Assembly: GCA_903912525.1 (NCBI GenBank)
Contig: CAIWHK010000006.1
Coordinates: 62,001 to 126,000, forward strand
DNA length: 64,000 bases
Direction: 5' to 3'
Source of the DNA: an uncultured bacterium
GTDB taxonomy: Bacteria > Krumholzibacteriota > Krumholzibacteriia > LZORAL124-64-63
Of the stretch, positions 1 to 7,776 are shown in pieces. The translations under genes were made by a program, and so were the position numbers. Each line of letters opens with the position of its first letter. Position 1 is the first letter of the stretch. A model generated the notes under the pieces. The model was not told the DNA's origin and ran no database searches. It saw only the letters and a list, made by a program, of their open reading frames with translations.

Positions 1-1
1 C

Positions 2-238
2 GACGGCGTCATTGCCGACCTGACGGCCAACAAGATCGGCAGTTCGGTGCACTTCATCCCGCTGCACTACCATCCGGTGTTCCGCGAGGCCGGTCGCGAG
101 TTCGCGCCGCGCCTTGGCCAGACCGAGCGCTACTTCGACGAGGCCGTCAGCCTGCCGCTGTTCCCGTCGATGACCGACCAGGAGATCGACGACGTCGTGA
201 CGGTCGTGCGCGAAAGCCTGCGGCTGCGGTGTCGTTGA
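2..238 (+). CDS. DegT/DnrJ/EryC1/StrS-family aminotransferase, C-terminal fragment
   Basis: The gene enters from the left edge; only the last 78 codons are visible. The family consists of PLP-dependent enzymes that transaminate nucleotide-linked keto-sugars during surface-polysaccharide synthesis. The visible part has the typical C-terminal signature: the IPLHYHPVFRE segment around bases 56-90, then SLPLFPSMTDQEIDDVV near the end, which matches the usual LPL(Y/F)P-x-(M/L)-x-(D/E) ending. The catalytic lysine lies outside the window, so substrate cannot be judged. The stop codon overlaps the next start (TGATG), indicating translational coupling with the downstream GNAT-like gene and flippase. 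Confidence 0.85.
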   Translation, partial: DGVIADLTANKIGSSVHFIPLHYHPVFREAGREFAPRLGQTERYFDEAVSLPLFPSMTDQEIDDVVTVVRESLRLRCR

Positions 239-1341
239 TGGGGTCCCGAACGCGTGGCGACGGCGGCCTGCTGATCGAGCGAGCCGCCGTCGCGCCGCCC
301 GACTGGGATGAGCTCGTCGCCGCCGATGGCTCCTCCGACTACCCGCATACAGCGCACTGGACCAACACCGCCGTGGCGACCTGGCCGGGCGCGTCGGCGC
401 TGTGGTTGACGGCGCGACGTGACGGGCGGCTGCTCGGCGGGCTCCCCGCGGTGGCTCAGCGTCTCGGCGGTGGACCGCTGGCCCGGCGCCGGCTCGACAG
501 CAGCCTCGAGGGCACCTCGTGTGGCCCCCTGGCCGCCGCGGACCTGCCCGCCGCGGAGCAGGCGATGCTGGTCTCCGCGCTGCTCGACGCCTACCGCGGC
601 CTGCTTCCCGGACCGCTCGGCGCAGTTACGCTGGCGCTCGGTCCCGAGCGCGAGCGCCGCTTCGGTCCTGCGCTCCTGGCCCACGGCAGTTGGCAGCGGC
701 AGGCCTCGCCGACGGCGGTCATCGACCTCGCGGGTGGGGCGGACGCCGTGTCTGCTGCACGCCTGTCCATGAGCAAGCGCAATGAACGCAACCGGGGCCT
801 GCGGCGCGGCGCCGAAACGGGCCCGTCAGCGGACCCCGCCGACCTGGCCGCCTACTATCCGCTCTACGAAGCTGCTGCTTCCCACTGGGGCGTCCGTCCA
901 ACGCCGTTGCCGTTCCTGCAGGCGCTGCTGGCCGATCCCAGCGGTCGCACGTTCTTCACCTGCGTCCGCCTGGACGGCCGCGTGATCGGCGGTCATCTCA
1001 ACCTGCACCTTGGCGACCGTGTGTTCGCGTGGAACGGCGTGACCGATCCCGCGTTCGCGCGCACGCATTTCCCCGCCACGCTCTGCTTCTGGGGCGACAT
1101 CGTCGAGGCCTGCCGGCGCGGCGCGCGCTGGCTCGACATTGGCGCCAGCGGCGGCAGCGACACCCTTGAAGGCTTCAAGAAGTACTTCGGCGCCGAACTG
1201 CAGGAGCGTGGCTACTACGTGCACGAAGGCGCGGCGCTGCGCCTGGCCCGCCTGGCCCGCGCGCAGGGGCGCCGCGACCCTTCGCACACGCGGTGGCACG
1301 ATGGCCGCACGGGCACGCCCCGCGAAAGCGATGACGCATGA
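238..1341 (+). CDS. GNAT/FemAB-like acyltransferase of a polysaccharide locus
   Basis: This protein of about 367 residues resembles the FemAB/CelD-type GNAT fold (the BioF2-like acetyltransferase group) common in exopolysaccharide loci. The C-terminal half carries the recognisable pattern: a basic SMSKRNERNRGLRR helix, then RTFFTCVRLDGRVIGGHLNLHLGDRVFAWNG, an acyl-CoA-fold strand pair, and near the end GARWLDIGASGGSDTLEGFKKYFGAE, in which the GFKKYFGA block is typical of the family. The likely role is transfer of an acyl or aminoacyl group to a sugar or lipid-linked intermediate; the substrate is unknown. ATG 238 overlaps the preceding stop; GTG 229 is an alternative start in frame. The stop overlaps the flippase start by ATGA. 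Confidence 0.72.
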   Translation: MGSRTRGDGGLLIERAAVAPPDWDELVAADGSSDYPHTAHWTNTAVATWPGASALWLTARRDGRLLGGLPAVAQRLGGGPLARRRLDSSLEGTSCGPLAAADLPAAEQAMLVSALLDAYRGLLPGPLGAVTLALGPERERRFGPALLAHGSWQRQASPTAVIDLAGGADAVSAARLSMSKRNERNRGLRRGAETGPSADPADLAAYYPLYEAAASHWGVRPTPLPFLQALLADPSGRTFFTCVRLDGRVIGGHLNLHLGDRVFAWNGVTDPAFARTHFPATLCFWGDIVEACRRGARWLDIGASGGSDTLEGFKKYFGAELQERGYYVHEGAALRLARLARAQGRRDPSHTRWHDGRTGTPRESDDA

Positions 1342-2720
1342 GGCTGGCAGTCGTCGGCAGCCGCATCCTGATCAGCCGCGTGGGGCAGGTCGCCGCGAAT
1401 GCCGCGGTCGTGGTGCTCATCGCGCAGCGACTGGGACCGGCGGGGCAGGGGCACTACAGCCTGACCGTCGCCGTCACGCTGCTGGCTGCGTCGCTGCTGG
1501 GAGGCGGCATGGGCCTGGCGGCAGTGCCGGCGCTGCGGCAGGGGCGCCTGCGACCCGAACGCCTGATGCGCGCGCAGGTGACCTGGATGACCGCCATGCT
1601 GGTCGTGCTCGCGGGGGCCGCCTCGCTGGCGGCGATGACGGGCGCCGCCGAGGCGTGGCTGGGTCGGCACCTGGGCTGGACGCCGGGCATGGCGCGCCTG
1701 GCTGCGCTGGGCGCCTTCGGCATGCTCGGCTTCGAGATCTTCAGCTACAACCTGCTGGCGCGCGGACGGCTGGTCGTCGGCTCGACAGTGAACGGCGCGC
1801 GGGCTGCGGCGCACCTGGTGCTGGTGGCGGCGCTGACGTTCACCGGCCGGCTCACGTTGGGCTCGGCGGTCGCGGCCTTTGCCGTGGCCCAGCTCGGGGG
1901 ACTGGTTGCGATCACCATCGTCGCGTTGCGCGACCTGCGGCGGCCGGCGCCGGCGCCATCGTCGCCGCCCTCTTCACGCGCAACCGCGGCCGAGCCGACG
2001 CTGCCGGTGCCCGTGCGCGAAGACGACGTGCCCGAGGATCTCGACCGCCGCCCGTTGTGGCTGTTGATCGCATTCAACCTGCGCCACGGCGCGCTCGGCC
2101 AGATGTCGGCTGTCGCCTACTTCCTGCTGCTGCGGTTGGACCAGGGGCTTCTCGAACATTTCCGCGGCGCCGCCGAGGTCGGCATCTACTCGCTGGCCGT
2201 GTACGTGGGGGAGATGCTGTGGCTGCTGCCGGGCGCGCTGACGCCCGTGCTGGTGCACACGTCGGCGGCCGATTCGTCGGACCTGCGGCGTGACCGCACT
2301 GCGGCGCGCGCCGTGCGGTTGGGCGTCGGCCTGACACTCATTGCGGCACTGCCCCTGTACCTGCTCGCCGCGCCGCTGCTGGGGTTGGTCGGCGGCGGCC
2401 AGTACGCCGCGTCGGGCGCATCGCTGCGCGCGCTGCTGCCGGGCATCGTCGCCTTCGCGCCGGGCGTCGTGCTCGCCGGCGACTTCATCGGTCGGGGCCG
2501 ACCGCACTGGAACACGCAGGCCAGTGTGCTGACCGTCATCCTGAATGTGGGCGCCGCGCTGCTGCTGATCCCCGCGCACGGCGCCGTCGGCGCCGCCTGG
2601 GCCAGTTCGCTGGCCTATGCCTGCGGCTCGGTCGTCATGCTGTGGCGGTTCCGGCGGGCGACGGGGATGTCCCTGCGCGGCCTGGTCCTGGGTCGGCACC
2701 GCCGGCAATTGGCCTCCTGA
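1338..2720 (+). CDS. Polysaccharide flippase (Wzx/MATE-like)
   Basis: The product has 460 residues and about a dozen hydrophobic segments, with the family-typical opening of ISRVGQVAANAAVVVLIAQRLGPAGQGHYSL (a first helix followed by the LGPxGxGxY loop). This is the hallmark of the polysaccharide transporter family that flips undecaprenyl-linked oligosaccharide repeats across the inner membrane. A charged, proline-rich loop near residues 205-245 separates the two halves. The gene overlaps the upstream GNAT-like gene by 4 bp and is the last gene of the left locus; a strong hairpin follows at 2757. A second flippase gene lies at 58.8-60.2 kb, so the chromosome has at least two such pathways. Confidence 0.85.
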   Translation: MRLAVVGSRILISRVGQVAANAAVVVLIAQRLGPAGQGHYSLTVAVTLLAASLLGGGMGLAAVPALRQGRLRPERLMRAQVTWMTAMLVVLAGAASLAAMTGAAEAWLGRHLGWTPGMARLAALGAFGMLGFEIFSYNLLARGRLVVGSTVNGARAAAHLVLVAALTFTGRLTLGSAVAAFAVAQLGGLVAITIVALRDLRRPAPAPSSPPSSRATAAEPTLPVPVREDDVPEDLDRRPLWLLIAFNLRHGALGQMSAVAYFLLLRLDQGLLEHFRGAAEVGIYSLAVYVGEMLWLLPGALTPVLVHTSAADSSDLRRDRTAARAVRLGVGLTLIAALPLYLLAAPLLGLVGGGQYAASGASLRALLPGIVAFAPGVVLAGDFIGRGRPHWNTQASVLTVILNVGAALLLIPAHGAVGAAWASSLAYACGSVVMLWRFRRATGMSLRGLVLGRHRRQLAS

Positions 2721-2756
2721 CCCGGCAATCCGCCCTGACAACACGGTTCTGACCCG

Positions 2757-2779
2757 AAAAGGCCCCCACGGGGCCTTTT
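2757..2779. terminator. Symmetrical intrinsic terminator after the flippase gene
   Basis: A perfect 10-bp stem, AAAAGGCCCC / GGGGCCTTTT, encloses a CAC loop. The T tract on one side and the A tract on the other allow termination in both directions. It separates the polysaccharide locus from the dcw promoter region. Confidence 0.85.
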
Positions 2780-2811
2780 CCCATGGGCACATCCCACAGC
2801 TGGACAGGGGG

Positions 2812-2829
2812 TTGTGGAGTTATCCACAA
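2812..2829. promoter_or_regulatory. DnaA-box dyad upstream of mraZ
   Basis: TTGTGGA and TCCACAA form a perfect 7-bp inverted repeat around GTTA. The right half contains TTATCCACA at 2820-2828, an exact match to the high-affinity DnaA box; the left half is a degenerate box in the opposite orientation. The site lies about 30 bp upstream of the predicted -35 element of mraZ, a position from which DnaA could modulate the dcw promoter. No cluster of further boxes is visible, so it does not look like a replication origin. The role is inferred. Confidence 0.45.
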
Positions 2830-2858
2830 GTAACTCCGGAGCACCAAAAAATACCGGA

Positions 2859-2888
2859 TTGACATGGCTGGTGGGGACGGATTATTGT
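2859..2888 (+). promoter_or_regulatory. Predicted sigma70-type promoter for the dcw cluster
   Basis: A perfect -35 hexamer TTGACA (2859-2864) is followed after 18 bp by TATTGT (2883-2888). Transcription would start near 2895, leaving a leader of about 165 nt before the preferred mraZ start. It is the best consensus promoter in the first 20 kb, and the genes from mraZ on are closely spaced. Confidence 0.6.
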
Positions 2889-2894
2889 GCCGCG

Positions 2895-2928
2895 GTGACC
2901 AGTGGGGAAAAAAAGTGAACTGCGGTGA
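2895..2928 (+). promoter_or_regulatory. Possible MraZ operator (GTGA repeats)
   Basis: GTGA occurs at 2895, 2915 and 2925, with spacings of 20 and 10 bp, within the GGTGA/AGTGA contexts just downstream of the promoter; GTGGGGA also occurs at 2871 and 2902. MraZ proteins are known to bind short GTG- or TGGG-containing direct repeats with helical spacing upstream of their own gene. The match is to the general layout only. Confidence 0.3.
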
Positions 2929-2984
2929 TTTCGGAGGTTGATGGCGGGCGCCGACGGATCGGCGACAGCGGGACAGGAGGTCCC

Positions 2985-3029
2985 ATGGCCCGCCATCAAC
3001 CAACCAATCATGATCGAGCCGGGGGATAA
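2985..3029 (+). CDS. Possible 14-codon leader ORF upstream of mraZ
   Basis: ATG 2985 is preceded by an almost perfect ribosome-binding site, AGGAGGT (2975-2981), the strongest in the leader, and opens a 14-codon frame (MARHQPTNHDRAGG) ending with TAA at 3027. It is out of frame with mraZ and ends about 30 nt before the preferred mraZ GTG. It could be a leader peptide that couples translation, or a chance frame beside a Shine-Dalgarno site that serves another purpose. Confidence 0.25.
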   Translation: MARHQPTNHDRAGG

Positions 3030-3060
3030 CGGCCGCCGGGGCCGAACCAGGGGATGCACG

Positions 3061-3534
3061 GTGGACTTCACGCCGACGACAGCTGCCGACGAGGCCTTCG
3101 CCTTCACCTTCCACGGGTCGTACACCCGTGCGGTGGACGGCAAGGGCCGGTTCGCGCTGCCGTTCCGCCTGCGGCAGGCCGGAGCCGACCAGTCCGAAGA
3201 GAAGTACATGGTGTCGCGCGGCGCCGACGGGACGCTGAGCCTGCAGCCGTACGACGTGTGGGTCGCGAACTTCAACCGCCTGCGGAAGCAGCCGCCCAGC
3301 CAGAAGCTGCGCGACTACCTGCGGCGGATGTCGGCCAACAGCTTCCAGGTCGCGGTCGATGCGCAGGGACGCGTCGCGATCGCCCCGGAGCGGCTGGCCG
3401 AATTCGGCATCGACAAGAAGATCACGGTGCTGGGCGTCGGGTCGTACATGGAACTGTGGTCGCCCGAGGCGCTGGCTGCGCGCGACAGCGAACAGGACGG
3501 CGACGCGACGTTCGACGACGAGTTCTTCCGCTGA
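3061..3534 (+). CDS. mraZ: Transcriptional regulator MraZ
   Basis: MraZ is the first gene of most dcw clusters. It encodes a ring-forming AbrB-fold DNA-binding protein that represses its own operon. The diagnostic first motif, FHGSYTRAVDGKGRFALPFRLR, corresponds to the usual F-x-G-x-Y-x-h-x-(L/V)-D-x-K-G-R-h-x-h-P; the second repeat is NSFQVAVDAQGRVAIAPERLAEFGID. GTG 3061 gives 157 residues, close to the family norm, with AGGGG about 8 nt upstream. The frame stays open to TTG 2938/ATG 2941, which would add about 40 residues without family similarity. The C-terminus is acidic (DGDATFDDEFFR). Confidence 0.9.
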   Translation: MDFTPTTAADEAFAFTFHGSYTRAVDGKGRFALPFRLRQAGADQSEEKYMVSRGADGTLSLQPYDVWVANFNRLRKQPPSQKLRDYLRRMSANSFQVAVDAQGRVAIAPERLAEFGIDKKITVLGVGSYMELWSPEALAARDSEQDGDATFDDEFFR

Positions 3535-3753
3535 CCCCGGGTCGGTGGACGAAAACCGGCGGCAGGGAGGCCGGCCGGGCACAGCCGGGCAGCAGGGGCG
3601 CCGAAGGATCGGCGCCCGCCCGGCGACCAGATCCAACAGCGGGCCAGGGCACGGAAAAGCAGATCGGTACACGGCAAGGCGCACAAGAGCGGAACAAGGC
3701 ACACATCACGCGCTGGAAGGCCCACGGACGGGCCATGAAAAGGGAAGGATCCC
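3535..3753. other. Intergenic gap between mraZ and the STAS-like gene
   Basis: No gene is supported in these 219 bp. A GGCGCC...GGCGCC hairpin surrounds GAAGGATC near 3599-3618. The last bases supply AAGGGAAGGA as ribosome-binding site for GTG 3754. I see no convincing promoter or terminator. Confidence 0.5.
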
Positions 3754-4170
3754 GTGACACCGAGAGAGTTGGCCCGGACGTCCCCCTGGCAGGAGGCCGC
3801 CGGCACCCATACGGAGATCGAGATCAGACAGCTTGACCGGACTGTCCGGGTCTCTCTCTCGGGAATCCTCGACCGCGACGGCGTCGACCGGCTGATCAGC
3901 CGTGTGTCGCCGCGCCTGGACCGCCGCGGCTTCCGCATCATCCTCGACGGCACGCGGCTGACCCACCTGGACTACCGCGCCACCGGGGCGCTCATCGCCT
4001 GGAACCGCCGCCTCGGCGCGTTCCGCCACACGTTGTACCTGCACGGCTGGAGCGAATACCTGAAGGCGATCGTGGTCATGGAAGACTGGGATCGCGAGTT
4101 GGGCGCCACGCCGGCGGCGATGTCCGCCTGGCGGCAGCCGGCCGGAGCGCGCTCCGACCTCATGCCATGA
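3754..4170 (+). CDS. STAS-domain-like protein inside the dcw cluster
   Basis: The 138-residue product resembles anti-sigma-factor-antagonist (STAS) domains. A first strand (VRVSLSGILDRDGVDRLISRV) is followed by a second (GFRIILDGTRLTHLDYRATGALIAWNRRL), matching the family order of LxGxLD then hhhDhxxhxxhDSxG. The residue normally phosphorylated, a serine in the D-S-(S/T)-G loop, is replaced: the loop reads LDYRATG, so ordinary SpoIIAA-type switching is doubtful. It lies between mraZ and rsmH, where no STAS gene normally sits, and its stop overlaps the rsmH ATG by 4 bp, so it is translated with the division genes. A GTG start with AAGGGAAGGA upstream is used. The partner is unknown. Confidence 0.6.
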   Translation: MTPRELARTSPWQEAAGTHTEIEIRQLDRTVRVSLSGILDRDGVDRLISRVSPRLDRRGFRIILDGTRLTHLDYRATGALIAWNRRLGAFRHTLYLHGWSEYLKAIVVMEDWDRELGATPAAMSAWRQPAGARSDLMP

Positions 4171-5102
4171 TCTCCGTGCCGCATGTCCCGGTGCTTCGCG
4201 AGGAGACTTTGAGTCTCCTCGCGGCGGGCCCGGGCCGGCGCATCATCGACGGCACCTTCGGATTCGGCGGGCACGCGTCCGGCCTCCTCGAGGCCGGCGC
4301 CGACGTTCTGGGGGTCGACCTGGACGCCATCGCGCAGGCCGCCTGCCGCGACCTGGCCGACCGGCAGCCGAGGCTGCGTTGCCACCACGGCTCGTTCCGC
4401 GACCTGCCGGGCGCGCTGCGCGGCGCCGGCTGGGACGGCGCCGACGGCCTGCTGCTCGACCTGGGTGTCAGCTCGAAGCAGCTGGACGACCCGGCCAAGG
4501 GCTTCAGCTACCGCGCCAACGGCCCGCTGGACCTGCGCTTCGACCAGACCCGGGGCGAGACCGCCGCCGAGCTGCTCGCTTCCCTGGACGAGGCCGCGAT
4601 CGCCGACCTGCTGTGGAAGTGGGGCGAGGAACGCGGCAGCCGCCGCATCGCGCGCGAACTGGTCCGTCGCCGCATCGAGGCCCCGATCGAGACCACGACG
4701 CAGGTGCGCGAGGCCGTGCAGGCGTCGCTGCCGCGCGGGGTCAAGCCCGAGCCCGTGCTCAGCCGCGTGTTCCAGGCCCTGCGCATCGCCGTCAACGACG
4801 AGCTCGGCGCGCTGGCCGAGGTCCTCGCCTCGCTCGAACAGGTCCTGCGGCCGGGTGGGCGCCTGGTCGTCATCTCGTACCACTCGCTCGAGGACCGGCT
4901 CGTCAAGCGGTTCATCGACCGGGAACGGCGTGACTGCGTGTGCCAGCCGGACACGCCGGTCTGCATCTGCGGCCACCATGCGTGGCTGCGCCCGCTGACC
5001 CGCGGCGCCGTCGTCGCCACGGACGCGGAACAGAACATCAACGCGCGGTCGCGCAGCGCCAAGCTGCGGGCCGCGGAAATCATCGGAAGCAACGTCCGTT
5101 GA
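4167..5102 (+). CDS. rsmH: 16S rRNA (cytosine(1402)-N4)-methyltransferase RsmH
   Basis: RsmH (MraW) methylates N4 of C1402 in the decoding centre of 16S rRNA with S-adenosylmethionine. The 311-residue length is normal. Family motifs are all visible: the N-terminal HVPVLREETLSLL, SAM motif I DGTFGFGGH (28-36), DLGVSSKQLD (98-107), GPLDLRFD (119-126), VFQALRIAVNDEL and the C-terminal ISYHSLEDRLVKRF. It overlaps the STAS-like gene by 4 bp and is followed by ftsL after 35 bp, the classical order. No unusual residues are seen. Confidence 0.96.
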   Translation: MISVPHVPVLREETLSLLAAGPGRRIIDGTFGFGGHASGLLEAGADVLGVDLDAIAQAACRDLADRQPRLRCHHGSFRDLPGALRGAGWDGADGLLLDLGVSSKQLDDPAKGFSYRANGPLDLRFDQTRGETAAELLASLDEAAIADLLWKWGEERGSRRIARELVRRRIEAPIETTTQVREAVQASLPRGVKPEPVLSRVFQALRIAVNDELGALAEVLASLEQVLRPGGRLVVISYHSLEDRLVKRFIDRERRDCVCQPDTPVCICGHHAWLRPLTRGAVVATDAEQNINARSRSAKLRAAEIIGSNVR

Positions 5103-5137
5103 ATGGGGGCGGCCGCGGCCGCCCGCAAGGAGACAGC

Positions 5138-5650
5138 ATGCGCAAAGGATCAGGATTTTCGCTGGCTCCCGTCGGTTCCCTGGCCGCCCGCCAGGGGGCG
5201 ACCATGGCCCATCGCCGCCGTGTCATGCGGGGGCGCAAGGGCCTGGTCGCCCTGGGTTTGGTGTCGCTGGCCGCGGTGCTCGCGGCGGCGATCCACGTCT
5301 CCAACGAGGTGACGACGCTGCGTCGTCACATTGCGTCGCTCGAGGCGCTGCGCCGCTGCGCGGACGCCGAAGGCGCGCTGCTGCTGGCCGAATGGAACAA
5401 CCAGACCTCGCTGCCGGTGCTGACGCGCCGTGCCCAGGCGGAACTGGGCCTGGAAGTCGCCGCGACACCCGGGTTGACCCTGATCGCGGTCAGCCACGTG
5501 CCCGACCGGCCGCAGGGTCGCATGGATCGCTTCCTCGGTAATTTCGCCGGCGCCGGCGCCGCGATGGCGGCCGACATGTCGTCCGAGACGACCGAGGGCG
5601 CCATGATCTCCCTCGAACCGGTTCGCCATGAGCCCAAGGAGCGTTCGTGA
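5138..5650 (+). CDS. ftsL: Cell-division protein FtsL-like
   Basis: This is a small single-pass membrane protein (170 residues) between rsmH and ftsI, the fixed position of ftsL. An N-terminal basic stretch (RRRVMRGRKG) is followed by one transmembrane helix (about residues 28-51) and a short coiled coil (NEVTTLRRHIASLEALRR), as expected for FtsL, which with FtsQ and a DivIC/FtsB partner activates FtsWI. FtsL sequences diverge strongly, so the call rests on position and topology. The C-terminal part beyond residue 115 is longer than usual and without recognised motifs. ATG 5138 has AAGGAGA upstream; the stop overlaps the ftsI GTG. Confidence 0.75.
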   Translation: MRKGSGFSLAPVGSLAARQGATMAHRRRVMRGRKGLVALGLVSLAAVLAAAIHVSNEVTTLRRHIASLEALRRCADAEGALLLAEWNNQTSLPVLTRRAQAELGLEVAATPGLTLIAVSHVPDRPQGRMDRFLGNFAGAGAAMAADMSSETTEGAMISLEPVRHEPKERS

Positions 5651-7776
5651 CGCCGCAGGAATCGGCCCAGGTCGGCAGTCGCCGGCTGAAGATCGTCCGT
5701 TTCATCGTCCTGGGTTTCGGGATCCTGCTCGGCCTGCGCGTCGTGCAGGTGCAGGTCTTCGAGCACGACCAGTGGCTGGCGCGCGCCAACGGTCAGTGGT
5801 CGCGCGAGGTCACGATCGAGCCGGAGCGCGGCAATATCTACGATCGCCAGGGGCGGCCGCTGGCCGTCTCGGTGACGACGACCGCCGTGGGCGTGGCGAA
5901 GAAGCTCATGGGTGACGATCCTCGCCTGCTGACCGACCTGGCCATGGTGCTCGAGCGCCCCGAGGCCGAGGTGCGGCAGGCCATCGCCGCCTCCTCGTCG
6001 AAGCACGTCGTGCTGGCGCGTGACGTCGTCCTGAAGGCCGAGCAGCGGGCGCGGCTGCGCCGCTGGTCCGCCATCACGATGGACGACTACTGCAAGCGCT
6101 ACTACCCGACCGACGGCATGGCTGCGAGCCTGGTCGGCTTCTACCGCCAGGACCCGGACGCCGCACGCTCGGCCGGGCTGGAAGCGAGCCTGGAGAAGTA
6201 CCTGGCCGGCAAGCCCGGCCTGGCCAAGGAGATCCAGACGGCGCGGGCGGGCGAGAAGCTCGGTCGCATCATCCTCGAGCAGGCCGTGCACGGGCGGAAC
6301 CTGGTGCTGACGCTCGACTCGGACGTGCAGCAGATCTGCGAGCAGCACCTCGAGGAAGCCGTGAAGACGACCGGCGCCATGAGCGGCTCGGTCCTCGTCA
6401 TGGATCCGACCAACGGCGACGTCCTGGGCGCGGCCAGCTTCCCGATGATGGCCACCCGCAACGGCAGCCACGAGGACGGGGCGGTGTGGAACAACCGCAA
6501 CTTCACCACGACGTTCGAGCCCGGCTCGCTGTTCAAGGTGTTCAGCGGCGCGGCGCTGCTGCACAGCGGCACGATCGACACGACGACGGTGCTGGACTGC
6601 GACAACAACTCGGGCTCGCCGTTCAGGATCAACAACGACAAGAACCACGACTACGGCCGCCTGAACTTCGCCGGCGCCCTGTCCGTGTCCAGCAACGTCT
6701 TCTTCGCCAAGGCCGCGATGCGGATGAAGGACGAGAAGCTCTACACGGAGCTGTCGTCCCTCGGATTCGGCGAGCGCACCGCGTATCCCTACCAGGCGCA
6801 GCCGCGCGGCAGCCTGCGCAAGCCCGAGAAGTGGAACGGCGCCGACAAGCCGTGCATCGCGATCGGCCAGGGCGTGTCGGCGACCGCCGTCCAGCTGGGT
6901 GCGGCCCTGTGCGCCGTGGCCAACGGCGGTACGCTGTACGCGCCGCGTTGCGTGAAGGAAATCCGCAGCCGGGAGGGCGGGGCCATCGAAGAGGTCCAGC
7001 CGGTGGCCGTCCGCCGGGTGATGGCCCCGCCCCTGGCTGAAACGCTGCGCGCGGCGATGGCCCGCGTGGTGCATGAAGGCACGGGCAAGCTCACCCAACT
7101 CGATTGGATCAACAGCGGCGGCAAGACCGGCACGGCGCAGAAGAGCCGCGACGGCCACGGCTACACTGCCGGCGCCTACATGTCGAGCTTCGGCGGCATG
7201 GCGCCGATCAACGACCCGCGCCTGGTGATCCTGGTCGTGCTCGACGAGCCCGACTGGGCGCATCACTACGCGTCGCAGAGTGCGGTGCCGCTGTACCGTG
7301 CAGTGCTCGAGGACATCCGCCGCTGCACGAACCTGCTGAGCGACGTCCCCGGCGGACGCACCGGCGTCGTGGCCCGGCGCGACACGCTGCAGCTGGTCGA
7401 GGTGCCCGACGTGCTGTACCTGCGCGGCGGCCATGCCGACCAGCGGCTGGCCTCGGCGGGCCTGCGCTGCCGCGGCGGCAACCGCGACGGCGTCGTGGTC
7501 GGCCAGATGCCGGCTGCCGGCTCGCACTGCGAGCCCGGGACCACCGTGACGGTGACCATCGCCGGCCGCACCGCCGACTCCCAGCCCGGCCTGGCGCCGG
7601 ACCAGTGCCCCGACTTTACCGGCAAATCCAACCGCGAGATCCGCAGCCTGGCGGCGCGACTGAACCTGCCGGTGATCATCAACGGCGTCGGTTACGCCAG
7701 CGCCCAGGATATCCTTCCCGGCGGACCCCGTCCGTCCGGACCGGTGACGATCACGATGGAGCCGACGTGGAATTGA
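5647..7776 (+). CDS. ftsI: Septal peptidoglycan transpeptidase FtsI (class B PBP) with PASTA domains
   Basis: This is the division transpeptidase that cross-links septal peptidoglycan. The 709 residues contain an N-terminal membrane anchor (about 17-36), a dimerisation segment with RGNIYDRQGRPLAVS, and the penicillin-binding motifs SLFK (294-297), SSN (348-350) and KTGT (493-496). Beyond the enzyme domain lie two PASTA-like repeats (about 575-705; EVPDVLYLRGGHADQRLASAGL and CPDFTGKSNREIRSLAARL). C-terminal PASTA domains make it more like Spo5D/PBP2x-type enzymes than like E. coli FtsI and may bind uncross-linked peptidoglycan. GTG 5647 overlaps the ftsL stop, and the 3' end overlaps murE by 10 bp. 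Confidence 0.95.
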   Translation: MTPQESAQVGSRRLKIVRFIVLGFGILLGLRVVQVQVFEHDQWLARANGQWSREVTIEPERGNIYDRQGRPLAVSVTTTAVGVAKKLMGDDPRLLTDLAMVLERPEAEVRQAIAASSSKHVVLARDVVLKAEQRARLRRWSAITMDDYCKRYYPTDGMAASLVGFYRQDPDAARSAGLEASLEKYLAGKPGLAKEIQTARAGEKLGRIILEQAVHGRNLVLTLDSDVQQICEQHLEEAVKTTGAMSGSVLVMDPTNGDVLGAASFPMMATRNGSHEDGAVWNNRNFTTTFEPGSLFKVFSGAALLHSGTIDTTTVLDCDNNSGSPFRINNDKNHDYGRLNFAGALSVSSNVFFAKAAMRMKDEKLYTELSSLGFGERTAYPYQAQPRGSLRKPEKWNGADKPCIAIGQGVSATAVQLGAALCAVANGGTLYAPRCVKEIRSREGGAIEEVQPVAVRRVMAPPLAETLRAAMARVVHEGTGKLTQLDWINSGGKTGTAQKSRDGHGYTAGAYMSSFGGMAPINDPRLVILVVLDEPDWAHHYASQSAVPLYRAVLEDIRRCTNLLSDVPGGRTGVVARRDTLQLVEVPDVLYLRGGHADQRLASAGLRCRGGNRDGVVVGQMPAAGSHCEPGTTVTVTIAGRTADSQPGLAPDQCPDFTGKSNREIRSLAARLNLPVIINGVGYASAQDILPGGPRPSGPVTITMEPTWN

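Noticed and set aside
2812-2829. A replication origin at the DnaA box
   Set aside because: Only one perfect box is present, with no A+T-rich unwinding region, no box cluster and no dnaA, dnaN or gidA nearby.
3535-3753. RNase P RNA or another structured RNA between mraZ and the STAS-like gene
   Set aside because: The conserved RNase P core sequences are missing, and only one small hairpin is visible.
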